Below, one piece after another: positions 1 through 8,335 of a stretch of DNA of 30,340 nt; the stretch's first letter is position 1, and each line of letters starts with the position of its first letter. Location of the stretch: contig JBLHMP010000050.1 in the NCBI GenBank assembly GCA_047623555.1, positions 1 through 30,340 on the forward strand, read 5' to 3'. The DNA comes from NORP181 sp047623555 (GTDB lineage: Bacteria > Pseudomonadota > Alphaproteobacteria > Rhodobacterales > Rhodobacteraceae). The notes beneath the pieces were generated by a model. The model made no database searches and was not told where the DNA came from. It was given only the letters and a program-made list of their open reading frames with translations. The translations under genes were made by a program, and so were the position numbers.

Positions 1-126
1 TTTCCTTAATCTTCCGGTCATGCCGAAAATAATCCAATCGCACTCGTGAGCTCGTTTCCAAACTTATCATCCCTATTCTGCGCAGCAGCCCCCAATAATG
101 AAAACTGATGCTGGCTCAACTACAGG

Positions 127-184
127 GGGGGGCAATTTTAGACGCCGATTTCCCCGCTTAGGGGGTCAAGTTTGCATGCGTATC
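127..184. repeat. Probable IS21-family terminal repeats (remnant)
   Basis: Two related 24-base blocks lie 34 bases apart: 127-150 and 161-184. Both begin with a run of G, then CAA, a T-run and a GC..AT segment, and roughly 16 of 24 positions match by eye. IS21-family elements characteristically carry several short repeats of this kind (a GGGTCAATTTT-type core) at each end. No transposase gene is attached here. An IS21 istA/istB-like fragment lies 16 kb away at 16377-16895, on the other side of the polysaccharide operon. The family call is inference from the repeat pattern. Confidence 0.4.
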
Positions 185-321
185 TACAAATGAGGCCTTT
201 GTCGTGCCGACATCAATGAGACGCTGGCCCTCGGCTGGCCCCGGTAGGTGACGTGAAAATACGATTTACACTAATTCGGGCATTTTTGGTTTGCGTCATC
301 ACATAGCTTCAGCCTTTGCGC

Positions 322-453
322 CGAAAACACCACAAATGACAGTCTGTTCGCCACGCAATTGGTATTTTGCAACCTGTGTCAGCCAATTTGACTATACGAG
401 TTGACTAGTTTTCAGCTAGATTTTGTGGTGCTGGACGAAAATACCACAAAATG
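322..453. promoter_or_regulatory. Cluster of ACCACAAA-type motifs, candidate operator
   Basis: The motif CGAAAACACCACAAATG at 322-338 recurs nearly identically as CGAAAATACCACAAAATG at 436-453. The core ACCACAAA also occurs inverted at 422-429. The inverted copy and the 443-452 copy form a perfect 10-bp inverted repeat (420-429 with 443-452, 13-base spacer). A weaker inverted relative (GGTATTTTGC) is at 361-370. Such spacing of direct and inverted copies upstream of a large operon is typical of a transcription-factor binding region. The protein that binds is unknown. Confidence 0.45.
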
Positions 454-594
454 TGCCATCTTTTTATTGAAGTGTAGCACTATCAACACGGTCATTTGGA
501 AATTCAAAGCGAGATTCACAATTTAACTTCGTGGAAGCGAGGAAAGTAAGTTACCTAAGGGTTAACGATAAAAAATATCGAAATTGAGGCAGAT

Positions 595-1914
595 ATGGCT
601 AGAATAAGTGTTTTTGGCATTGGGTATGTAGGCGTGGTTTCCGCGGCGTGTTTGGCAAAAGATGGCCATGACGTGATTGCGGTAGACGTAGATCCCGGTA
701 AAATTAAATCAATCAATGATGGGTTGTCCCCTATCGTTGAAAAAGGTCTGGATGAATTGATCCGGGACGCGGTTGCAGCGGGTAAGATCGAGGCGACAGA
801 CGATGTGCAATACGCCATCGAAAATACCGATGCGTCGTTTGTTTGTGTTGGCACCCCCAGCGCACCTGACGGGTCGGTCGGGCTGAAATATGTAACCGCG
901 GTTTGTGAAAACATCGGTGCAGCACTGGCAAACAAGGATGGGTTCCATTCGGTCGTGATCCGGTCAACGATTGTTCCGGGCAGCACCCAGGGCACCTGCA
1001 TCCCGGCCCTTGAAAAGGCATCCGGCAAGATTGCTGGTAAAGATTTCGGCGTTGGGTACTATCCCGAGTTCCTGCGCGAAAGCACCGCGATCGAGGATTA
1101 CTATAATCCTGGCCTGATCGTTTTTGGGTCAATGGACGATCCCACAGCGAAAATTCTGACAGAGCTGAACACCGGTCTGAATTGCAAAATTCACACTGTT
1201 GATCTGCAGACTGCAGAGATGGTTAAATACACCTCTAACACCTGGCGCGCTGTCAAAGTTACCTTTGCCAACGAGATCGGCAACATCGCCAAAGCCAGCG
1301 GGCTTGACGGCCAGACCATCATGGAAATTCTGTGTTCGGATGAAAAGGTCGCGTTGTCGAGCAACTTCATGCGGCCCGGCTTTGCCTTTGGCGGCTCTTG
1401 TTTGCCCAAAGATGTGCGGGCTCTTGGATTTTTGGCGCGCAGCACCGGTACGCAGGCACATTTGCTCGAAGCGGTGCTCGAGGCTAATGAGGCGCAAATT
1501 CAGCGCGCTGAACGGATGGTCAAGAGCTCGGGCGCCAAACGCGTTGGATTTGTTGGTATCAGCTTTAAGCCTGGCACTGATGATTTGCGCGAAAGCCCAT
1601 TGGCAGAATTGGCGTCGCGTCTCATCAAGGATGGCGTGGCGGTCGATATCTATGATCCCTACGTTTACGAAGCTTATGAAGCCGCAAATTCCACAGCGGG
1701 GCGCGGCAATGACGTGATCCCGGATCTGGAATCGCGGATGGTCAAAAGCCTGGACGAGATGATCAGCAGCGTTGGCGCCATTCTGGTCGGCAATTATTAC
1801 AAAGATACTGTTGAGCAACTTGAAAAAGCGTCAAAAACCCGACCTGTTCTCGATCTGACGCGGATGAACCGAGAGATGGTTTCCGAAGGTCAGTATCAAG
1901 GTATCTGTTGGTAA
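595..1914 (+). CDS. algD: GDP-mannose 6-dehydrogenase (AlgD-like)
   Basis: This cytoplasmic NAD-dependent enzyme oxidises a nucleotide sugar to its uronate; in alginate pathways it makes GDP-mannuronate, the polymer precursor. The 439-residue length is close to P. aeruginosa AlgD (436). The N-terminal Rossmann motif GIGYVG is at residues 8-13. The family catalytic-cysteine block FGGSCLPKD is near residue 265, with the cysteine at 269. The C-terminal UDP/GDP-binding domain contains GISFKPGTDDLRESP. The sequence alone cannot exclude UDP-glucose as substrate, but alg8, alg44 and algA immediately downstream favour GDP-mannose. A GAGG ribosome-binding site sits five bases before the ATG. It is the first gene of a nine-gene run in which most spacings are under 25 bases or overlap. 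All active-site residues I can check are present. Confidence 0.92.
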   Translation: MARISVFGIGYVGVVSAACLAKDGHDVIAVDVDPGKIKSINDGLSPIVEKGLDELIRDAVAAGKIEATDDVQYAIENTDASFVCVGTPSAPDGSVGLKYVTAVCENIGAALANKDGFHSVVIRSTIVPGSTQGTCIPALEKASGKIAGKDFGVGYYPEFLRESTAIEDYYNPGLIVFGSMDDPTAKILTELNTGLNCKIHTVDLQTAEMVKYTSNTWRAVKVTFANEIGNIAKASGLDGQTIMEILCSDEKVALSSNFMRPGFAFGGSCLPKDVRALGFLARSTGTQAHLLEAVLEANEAQIQRAERMVKSSGAKRVGFVGISFKPGTDDLRESPLAELASRLIKDGVAVDIYDPYVYEAYEAANSTAGRGNDVIPDLESRMVKSLDEMISSVGAILVGNYYKDTVEQLEKASKTRPVLDLTRMNREMVSEGQYQGICW

Positions 1915-1920
1915 ATAGTG

Positions 1921-3402
1921 ATGTACACACTCATCACACATGGGGCTTACTTTGCAGTCGTATTTCTCCTGGCGGCCCTGATCCCTTCGGGGTTTCTTGG
2001 AGAAAGTACAAACGCCACGAATACATTATTCATCCTCGGGTTTTTGGGGACTTGGCGCTATTCTTGGGCGTCTATCAATTTTACCCGTGCGGTGATCTTT
2101 CGTCGAATTGTGTTTCCTCGGCAAAAGGCAAAGGCGCACGCGCGCTTCAAGGAACGTATCGCTCCGTGTCACGCGTTTTTTCTGGTGACATCATATAAGG
2201 TGGAACTTGAAACAACGATTCCTGTGTACCACGCCCTCTTTCACGCCGCCGCGCGCTCCAAGGATGGGGCGACAATTGTGGTGTCTTGTGTGGATGGGGC
2301 CGACGAACGGCTGATCCGCGATATTTTCGATTCACAAAGCATCGACATGAGCGACGTCAAATTGATTATTGACCGCATCAAGCCCAACGGTAAACGCGAT
2401 GCCCTTGCCACGGCCCTGAAAATCATCTCGGATCAATCGCCCACCAAATATGATATCGTAATATTTGTGGACGGCGACACCTGTGTGCCGCTGGATATTG
2501 TGAGTGAATCCGCGCCGATGTTCACCAACCCAAAGATGGGTGCTTTGACCACCGACGAAGGTATCATCATCGAAAAAAAGAACCTGTTTCGCGAATGGTT
2601 TATCCTGCGCTTTAACCAGCGTCAGGTGATGATGTGCTCAATGGGGCTCAGCAAACGCGTTCTGACTCTGACGGGTCGCATGTCGGTGTTTCGCGCCGAT
2701 CTGGCGACCAACCCCGACTTTATACGTGGCATAAGTCAGGATTTTCTCAATCACTGGCGTCTTGGTAAGATCCCGTTCCTGACAGGCGACGACAAATCAA
2801 CCTGGTACTGGCTTTTGAAAAATGGATATCAGATGGGTTATCTGCCGGATGTGCAGTCATTCTCTATGGAAACCCAGCCGCGTCCTGGATTTCTTGACAG
2901 CTCGAAGGTTCTGATGGTGCGCTGGTTTGGGAACATGATGCGCACAAATGGCCGTGCTCTGAGACTTAGCCCAAACCTGATTGGCCGGTTTACCTGGTGG
3001 TCTATTCTGGACCAGCGCGTGTCAATGTGGACAACCCTTGTGGGCCCAATATCGGTTGCGATCTCTGCAATCTTTTATTCGCCTTTGGTGATCCCAGCCT
3101 ACATCTCTTGGGTCTTGATTACCCGCTATGTGTTTTGCGTAGTCCTTTCACTGTTTAGGGGAACATGGTTCCCGATTAGCCAACCTCCCATTTTGTATTT
3201 TGGTCAGATCTCCGGCGCGATTGTAAAGATATTCGTTTTTTTCAGATTGGACCGTCAAAGATGGACCCGTCAGGGTTCTGGGTCGGGGGAGGCAGTCAAA
3301 ATCGACTTTTCGCAACGGCTCAAAGCCATGGAATCAATCGCACATCATGCTTTGGCTCTGACTTGGCTAACACTGGCCATCATGCTGTTAAACCAGCTTT
3401 AA
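1921..3402 (+). CDS. alg8: Mannuronan synthase, GT2 glycosyltransferase (Alg8-like)
   Basis: Alg8 is the inner-membrane processive glycosyltransferase that polymerises GDP-mannuronate into beta-1,4-mannuronan. The product is about 493 residues; P. aeruginosa Alg8 is 494. There are hydrophobic segments at both ends (about 5-25 and 360-430, plus the extreme C-terminus). The central GT-A domain has VDGDT (Asp184 and Asp186, the DxD site), LTGRMSVFR, and TGDDKSTW with Asp290, Asp291 and Lys292, the block that positions the acceptor. The N-terminal GTWRYSWASINFTRAV segment also matches the Alg8 subfamily. Both GTG at 1918 and ATG at 1921 are possible starts; I chose ATG. It begins six bases after the algD stop, so translation is probably coupled. 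The catalytic motifs are intact, unlike several downstream partners. Confidence 0.9.
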   Translation: MYTLITHGAYFAVVFLLAALIPSGFLGESTNATNTLFILGFLGTWRYSWASINFTRAVIFRRIVFPRQKAKAHARFKERIAPCHAFFLVTSYKVELETTIPVYHALFHAAARSKDGATIVVSCVDGADERLIRDIFDSQSIDMSDVKLIIDRIKPNGKRDALATALKIISDQSPTKYDIVIFVDGDTCVPLDIVSESAPMFTNPKMGALTTDEGIIIEKKNLFREWFILRFNQRQVMMCSMGLSKRVLTLTGRMSVFRADLATNPDFIRGISQDFLNHWRLGKIPFLTGDDKSTWYWLLKNGYQMGYLPDVQSFSMETQPRPGFLDSSKVLMVRWFGNMMRTNGRALRLSPNLIGRFTWWSILDQRVSMWTTLVGPISVAISAIFYSPLVIPAYISWVLITRYVFCVVLSLFRGTWFPISQPPILYFGQISGAIVKIFVFFRLDRQRWTRQGSGSGEAVKIDFSQRLKAMESIAHHALALTWLTLAIMLLNQL

Positions 3403-3425
3403 CCTCGGATTAGTGAGACACCGTT

Positions 3426-4574
3426 ATGAAAAAAATGACACATCCGACCCCGCAGTTCGGACCGACGCCAGCGCAGCCTGTGGACACGCAAGGGAATCAG
3501 GGGATGAATCAACCGGAAAAAGAAGTGGCCCATAATCCTGTGCCTCAGGATTTTGTCTATGATACGGAACATCCGGTGTTGCCGGTCCCGTTCAAGGCAA
3601 TGATCACCGGTCAGGCATTTGAGGGCGTCGGGCTATCAGTGACCGCAGCCTATGTGGCAGTTGCGGGTGTATTTGACCCCGAGTGGCTCGGGCGCAAAGC
3701 GATAAGCAAGCTGGAGTTTCAGTTCCGGGGCTTCACGATCTTGCTTGATGTAGAAGTGATTGTGGCCGGATCGCGCGAGTCCGGTGAGATGACATTGCAG
3801 TTTGTTGACCCGTTGGGTGAGCACCTGCCACAGCTGCGCTATATTCTGAATACGTTTATCGCGGGTGATTTTGTATCGATGAACGGGATGCTTGGATTTT
3901 CGGGCCCGGTAAAACTCAAAGAAGACACAAATGCTGCGGCTGAGGACACGAAACGCCACTATCGTAGCATTGCAATGGCGACACTGTCCGCCTTTTTGAT
4001 TTTGATCGCGGTCAGTGTTTTGTTTGGCCGGGCCACGCAAAGTTATGAATTGCGCCCTGTCTTTATTGAACGCGCCGGGTCAGAGATGAAGGCCACAACC
4101 GCCGGTCAGGTCAGCTATCTTAACCCTGACGCCAAACAGGGTGACGTTGTCTTTTCGATCTATTCCAACTCGGGCGACGTCTTGAATTTTCAATTACCGT
4201 GCGACTGTGAAGTCGTTTTTGCTGAGGGTATTTTCGAAGGAGCCACAGTTCTTCAAATTGACACAATTTTGTCGTTCTTTGAACCTACCGTGAAACCTAC
4301 AGTGAAAACACAAATGAGTTTAGAAGGACTTACGAAGGCAATGAACGGCGATAAAGTATTCCTGGATATGAACGACGGACAGACCATTCCGGTCAATGTT
4401 GTTGTGACATCTGCGACCAATACAGCCTCGCTGCGTGGTGACCTTTTTGTACCTGTGACGCTCATACCCACAGAAGGTGCGTTGGCCAACAGTGACATCG
4501 GAAAATCCGCACGGGTGCGGTTTTCCAAGACATTGTTCGGTTCTGCTATCCCAAGTATATCGGATATTTTATGA
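3426..4574 (+). CDS. alg44: Alginate co-polymerase, degenerate PilZ plus HlyD-like domain (Alg44-like)
   Basis: Alg44 partners Alg8. Its cytoplasmic PilZ domain senses c-di-GMP and its periplasmic HlyD-like domain helps pass polymer onward. This 382-residue protein (P. aeruginosa 389) has the same layout: a PilZ-like region about 45-160, one membrane segment about 181-201, and a periplasmic domain with PCDC at 258-261, matching the conserved cysteine motif of Alg44. The c-di-GMP signature is missing. PilZ proteins need RxxxR and D/NxSxxG, yet the first arginine in the whole protein is residue 90. The second motif region reads VGLSVTAAY, with only the serine in place. It follows alg8 by 23 bases, and its stop overlaps the algA start as ATGA. 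The family assignment rests on architecture, PCDC and neighbours; activation by c-di-GMP is doubtful. Confidence 0.85.
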   Translation: MKKMTHPTPQFGPTPAQPVDTQGNQGMNQPEKEVAHNPVPQDFVYDTEHPVLPVPFKAMITGQAFEGVGLSVTAAYVAVAGVFDPEWLGRKAISKLEFQFRGFTILLDVEVIVAGSRESGEMTLQFVDPLGEHLPQLRYILNTFIAGDFVSMNGMLGFSGPVKLKEDTNAAAEDTKRHYRSIAMATLSAFLILIAVSVLFGRATQSYELRPVFIERAGSEMKATTAGQVSYLNPDAKQGDVVFSIYSNSGDVLNFQLPCDCEVVFAEGIFEGATVLQIDTILSFFEPTVKPTVKTQMSLEGLTKAMNGDKVFLDMNDGQTIPVNVVVTSATNTASLRGDLFVPVTLIPTEGALANSDIGKSARVRFSKTLFGSAIPSISDIL

Positions 4575-5995
4575 CATTGATTACCCCCCTTATCATTTGT
4601 GGTGGCAATGGCACACGCCTTTGGCCCATGTCCAGAACTCAAAGCCCGAAACAGTTTCAGAAAGTGGATGAAGCAGAGGGCCTAACGTTTTTCCAATCGG
4701 CTGTTCAGCGCCATCGTGGCGAGGGATACGACACACCTGTTATCGTCTCATCCGTGCGGCACAGCCAAACGGTTGCCGAGCAATTGTCCGAAATCGAATG
4801 TGATGCGCAGGTTATCCTTGAACCGATGGGGCGTAACACTGGTCCGGCTGTTTTGGCGGCTGCTATCAAAATTTATGCGCAAAATCCCGATGCCATAATG
4901 GTTGTTGTTCCGGCAGATCACGTCATTGATGGCGATCTGAACCGGACTATCAAGGCCATGGTAGAGCCTGCAAAAGCCGGGCATATCATCAGTTTTGGCA
5001 TCAAACCACGCTATGCAGAAATTGGGTTCGGCTATATTACAGACGGCGGCCCGATCATTGGCTTTCCTGGGTTGCACAAAGTTGATCGCTTTGTTGAAAA
5101 GCCCCCCGCCCGCAAGGCGCGGCTTTTGGTTGAAAGCGATATTGCCTATTGGGCTTCGGGCCTTAGCATGTTTTCGGCCCAGACAATTATCAAAGAATAC
5201 TTCAAATTTGACCCTGAAACGGTTGAAACTGTCCGCTTGGCAGTTGCCGAAGGCGAACAGCGCAATACCGGGCTTGTCCTGAATGCCATTCGCTTTGGCG
5301 AGGCCCGCCCTGAGCCAACCGAGAGCATGGTCTTTGAGAAAACTGACAAGATCGCATTGGCGCCACTGGATGTGAATTGGTCCGATGTGGGCAGCTGGAC
5401 TGCGATGTATGGCATCTCAAAAGCTGACCTTCAGGGTAACGTTTTGCAGGGTGATGTTATCGCCGTCAAATCCAAGAATTCGATGGTTCGCTCGAGCTCG
5501 CGGCTTGTGACTTTGGTGGGCATGTCCGATGTTATCATTGTCGACACTCCAGATGCGCTTTTGGTGACAAAAGTTGGTCATTGCCAGAACGTGAAAAAGG
5601 TGGCCGAGTACCTGAAAACCAACAATAGGGTCGAGGTGGAAAAGCACGCTCCTATTCAGATTTTTGACTCAAAGTCGCAGCAAACTCATGTCTGGCAGAT
5701 GATCAAGACCGACCGCGTCGACATGATTGCGGTTGAAATAGCACCTGGCGCCCGTTTTGAGCTGGATGCTGCGCCCAATCGGGACGTTATTGTTGTCAAA
5801 GGGTCGGTTTCCCTGTCCAAAACGGGGGGGCTGACGCCCGTGGAAGACGGCAAGCGGGTAGACCTGAACAGCAAATCGCCGATTAGCCTGGTCAATGACT
5901 CGGCAGAAACGGTCGAAGTTGTTCTGACAACGTTATTGAGCCCTAAAGCAGCTGAAACTGTTGCGGCGCCGCTTCGGGCTGTGGTCAATGGCTAG
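4571..5995 (+). CDS. algA: Mannose-1-phosphate guanylyltransferase with decayed isomerase domain (AlgA/ManC-like)
   Basis: This enzyme makes GDP-mannose from mannose-1-phosphate and GTP. Bifunctional family members also isomerise fructose-6-P to mannose-6-P through a C-terminal cupin. The nucleotidyltransferase domain is intact: GGNGTRLWPMSR at 11-22, PKQF at 26-29, PADH at 114-117, FVEKP at 174-178, DVNWSDVGSW at 267-276. The cupin (about 360-470) aligns by its PG turn at 392-393. The metal-binding block that normally reads QxHxHRxEHW is here LDAAPNRDV (398-406), with no histidine, so isomerase activity is very unlikely. Length (474) is normal. It overlaps alg44 by four bases. In P. aeruginosa algA is the last gene of the operon; here it is fourth. 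Mannose-6-P must come from an isomerase elsewhere. Confidence 0.9.
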   Translation: MTLITPLIICGGNGTRLWPMSRTQSPKQFQKVDEAEGLTFFQSAVQRHRGEGYDTPVIVSSVRHSQTVAEQLSEIECDAQVILEPMGRNTGPAVLAAAIKIYAQNPDAIMVVVPADHVIDGDLNRTIKAMVEPAKAGHIISFGIKPRYAEIGFGYITDGGPIIGFPGLHKVDRFVEKPPARKARLLVESDIAYWASGLSMFSAQTIIKEYFKFDPETVETVRLAVAEGEQRNTGLVLNAIRFGEARPEPTESMVFEKTDKIALAPLDVNWSDVGSWTAMYGISKADLQGNVLQGDVIAVKSKNSMVRSSSRLVTLVGMSDVIIVDTPDALLVTKVGHCQNVKKVAEYLKTNNRVEVEKHAPIQIFDSKSQQTHVWQMIKTDRVDMIAVEIAPGARFELDAAPNRDVIVVKGSVSLSKTGGLTPVEDGKRVDLNSKSPISLVNDSAETVEVVLTTLLSPKAAETVAAPLRAVVNG

Positions 5996-6038
5996 AGTTT
6001 TGTACTTTCACGATTACGAGACAGATAGATCGCAATTC

Positions 6039-7556
6039 ATGCGGAGGCTCTTTGCAGCTTCCGTGTGTTTGTTGTGGATGGTGCAGAGTGTTCATGCCAC
6101 TTCGGATGATGCGACAATAAAATTGCGCGCTAATTTAGGGGTTTTGGAGCAAACTCTGGATGACCCTACGACCCATACCTTGGCCCCTGCAGGTTTGATT
6201 GCAAAGGCTGGACTACAGGATTACGTCGCGCTGAACACGGTGAACAGGTTTACGCCAAGTCGTACACCGCCAAAAACATCTCATGTCCCTGTTACCGGGT
6301 TGGCCATGGATATACGTCTGGGCATGACAATATTGACTCAGTCTTACGGTGCCTCAGAAAACAAAATTGTGTTAGAGGCCCAAGGTGAGGTTGGCCGTCA
6401 GGCGCTGACACTTATGAGCGGCGAGGCAACGTTGACTGACATTCGTCGGTTGTTGCAATCAACCCGTCTGCAATACGTTCATGGGCAGGGCCCTTTGACG
6501 CTGGATGTCCCCCTGATTATCTGGAAAGGCGCGCAGTTACGCCTTCTGCCGGGCGAAACCCTCTCGCTGAATCGAACCACGGGCGCGATTATTCTGAATT
6601 TCGGCCACATCCAGGTGGATCGCGCGACGATCATCTCAGTTGGTGAGGAAAACCCGCACAATGAAAAGTTTCGCCCCTTTGTCGTAACGTCTGGCGGCGG
6701 GTCTGCCCAATTGGATCAGGCGCGGATTATCGGGTTGGGCTTTGGCCACTTGCCCAAGTTTTCTGGCTTTTCGGTGATGCTCACAGCGCTTTTCCCAACA
6801 CAATATCCGACGCAGATTTTTGATAGCCTGTTTCAGGACGTTGTCAGTTTGGCGACCAGTGGCACGTCGGATGTGACCATTCAGGGAAATATTTTCCGCG
6901 ATATGCGGGGCAGCGCGGTAACTATGACGCGATCGCGGCATGCGCGGGTTATTTCGAACCTGTTTACCGGGAGATCACAGACCAACGCCATTCGGATCGA
7001 ACATGGATCGGTCGGTGCGGTTATTGCAGGCAATGTCATTTTGAACGGTGACCGGGCAGGCGTGGTTATACGTCACAATAGCCACCACTCACTGGTTTTG
7101 CGCAACATAATCTGGGCGCGTGAGGGGGGTGGAATCCTTCTGTCGCATTCGGAGTGCAGCCGGGTTATATCGAATTTGGTGATGGATAACGGCCAAAAAG
7201 GCATCGAAGTGCGGAGCAGCAAGGAAAGCCTGATTGAGGCCAACATAGTGGTCTCTAATCACAGTGCAGGTATCTGGGTCTCGGCACAGGAAAACGGAAC
7301 GCAAACATTTGTCACTGCCAATATTCTAGGTGCCAATGGCACAGGTATTGCGTCGGCGACTGGCGCCACTATTGTCTTGGAGAAAAACGATTTTACTGCA
7401 CAATTTCCCCAATTTCTTGGGGGCGATCTGGCGCTTCAGTCACGCCATATCGCACAGAATATAGATGGCCACGAAAAGGTCATTCTAACCTCTGCAGGTC
7501 GTCAGCAAAACACCGATTTGTATCCTGAATGCCCTCAATATCAGGCGAGCTATTAG
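6039..7556 (+). CDS. algG: AlgG-like right-handed beta-helix protein, catalytic motif lost
   Basis: AlgG is the periplasmic C5-epimerase that turns mannuronate into guluronate in the nascent polymer; it is also needed structurally for secretion. I chose ATG 6039 because it opens directly into a signal peptide (MRRLFAASVCLLWMVQSVHA, cleavage after A20). In-frame TTG 5961 and ATG 5988 lie upstream and overlap algA. The product is 505 residues (AlgG about 540). The C-terminal half has many short N-x-I/V/L beta-helix turns, and the EKFRPFVVTSGGGSAQLD stretch resembles AlgG. Aligning IQGNIFRDM with the family's VKGNTYRNN puts TMTR (295-298) where AlgG has DPHD, whose His is the proposed catalytic base. 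No DPHD occurs anywhere. The protein is therefore probably a non-catalytic scaffold, or it acts on another sugar. Confidence 0.78.
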   Translation: MRRLFAASVCLLWMVQSVHATSDDATIKLRANLGVLEQTLDDPTTHTLAPAGLIAKAGLQDYVALNTVNRFTPSRTPPKTSHVPVTGLAMDIRLGMTILTQSYGASENKIVLEAQGEVGRQALTLMSGEATLTDIRRLLQSTRLQYVHGQGPLTLDVPLIIWKGAQLRLLPGETLSLNRTTGAIILNFGHIQVDRATIISVGEENPHNEKFRPFVVTSGGGSAQLDQARIIGLGFGHLPKFSGFSVMLTALFPTQYPTQIFDSLFQDVVSLATSGTSDVTIQGNIFRDMRGSAVTMTRSRHARVISNLFTGRSQTNAIRIEHGSVGAVIAGNVILNGDRAGVVIRHNSHHSLVLRNIIWAREGGGILLSHSECSRVISNLVMDNGQKGIEVRSSKESLIEANIVVSNHSAGIWVSAQENGTQTFVTANILGANGTGIASATGATIVLEKNDFTAQFPQFLGGDLALQSRHIAQNIDGHEKVILTSAGRQQNTDLYPECPQYQASY

Positions 7557-7557
7557 C

Positions 7558-8316
7558 ATGAAAATACATCACGCAGTTCTTGGATTGATTGTTGCCCTGA
7601 TGGGCACGTCTGTGTTGGCAGAAAACCGTATGGCCTTTCCAGTCCCGGTGGAAAAAGCGTCGCGCCAAATCAGCGTTACAGTAACGCCGGGGCTGAGAAA
7701 AACCAATGGATTGCCAACGTCTTCGCTCCGTCAGGCGCGGCGCGATATGCTGGCCAAAAAGGTCGTGTCTGACGAAAATTTGCGCGCGCTGGCAAATCGC
7801 GGCGACAGTCTTGCGGCGCAAAAATACATGCGCCTGTTGGTTGAACGACATAGGGGACAACCCAGATCTGCCTCAGATATTGCCTATTATGGGGCCATTG
7901 CAGTTGGGGCTGGTCGGGTCTGGTCACTGCCAGACATGGTTGAGGCGTTGTATTTTCTGGATGCGGAAACCGAGCCCAAGGACCGGATTAAGAAATACGT
8001 CTCAGTTCTTTACCCACATGCATGGGCAGGCAACAAACTTGCGTTGGACGCCGTAGTTGACTTTAATGGACAGGGACGACTGTTTGGCAATTTGTCTGAG
8101 ACCACACGTAAACGCATCCTTGCGCAGTCCGAAAAGAACGGCGGTGGCCGCGCCGAACTTCGCATGGCGATCAACCTGATGCAAAACCCAAACCGATCCG
8201 AGCAAGAAACAGAATGGGCCCGCGAATATCTAAAGCTCGCAATGATGGCCGACAATCTAGTGATCAAGACAGCGGCCAGCAATCTTTTGCCTCTGCTTGA
8301 TGCGAGTGGAACTTGA
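7558..8316 (+). CDS. Periplasmic Sel1-like protein of unknown function
   Basis: I do not recognise this 252-residue protein as a named Alg component. It starts one base after the algG stop and opens with a signal peptide (hydrophobic stretch 8-20, probable cleavage after LAE or ALG-type residues around 20-22). The rest is helical. It contains stretches that look like loose Sel1/TPR helices: ANRGDSLAAQKYMRLL, an AWAGNKLALDAVVDFNGQG stretch, and AREYLKLAMMADNLVIKTA near the C-terminus. There is no cysteine lipobox. Its place between algG and algX suggests a periplasmic scaffold in the same trans-envelope complex, perhaps sharing AlgK's TPR role with the larger protein two genes on. It is not AlgF or AlgJ as far as I can see. 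Confidence 0.7.
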   Translation: MKIHHAVLGLIVALMGTSVLAENRMAFPVPVEKASRQISVTVTPGLRKTNGLPTSSLRQARRDMLAKKVVSDENLRALANRGDSLAAQKYMRLLVERHRGQPRSASDIAYYGAIAVGAGRVWSLPDMVEALYFLDAETEPKDRIKKYVSVLYPHAWAGNKLALDAVVDFNGQGRLFGNLSETTRKRILAQSEKNGGGRAELRMAINLMQNPNRSEQETEWAREYLKLAMMADNLVIKTAASNLLPLLDASGT

Positions 8317-8335
8317 AAAGAGCTGAGTTGACCCA

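Larger units (their letters stand above)
1..594. other. Long non-coding leader upstream of the alginate-type operon
   Basis: No convincing complete gene is seen in these 594 bases. The stretch is AT-richer than the genes that follow. It contains a pair of G-run/CAA/TTT repeats resembling IS21-family terminal repeats (127-184) and a cluster of ACCACAAA-type motifs (322-453); both are listed separately. The last 140 bases lead to a GAGG ribosome-binding site at 586-589, five bases before the algD start. I see no clear -35/-10 pair or RpoN-type GG-N10-GC promoter that I would defend. The length of the leader and the tight packing of the following nine genes make this the most likely place for the operon promoter. 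Confidence 0.6.

Noticed and set aside
2..70. Minus-strand open frame starting at an ATG at 70 (MISLETSSRVRLDYFRHDRK) and running off the left edge.
   Set aside because: Only 23 codons are visible, there is no good ribosome-binding site and no recognisable family; it could be the start of a divergent gene, but this cannot be supported.
1129..1818. 229-residue open frame antisense to algD.
   Set aside because: It lies wholly inside a strongly recognised gene and shows no family motif; it is a shadow frame.
1908..2198. 96-residue plus-strand frame overlapping the end of algD and the start of alg8.
   Set aside because: It overlaps alg8 in another frame, and alg8 has clear family motifs from its N-terminus.
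5961..6038. Upstream TTG start for the algG-like gene.
   Set aside because: It would add 26 residues before an obvious signal peptide and overlap algA by 35 bases.
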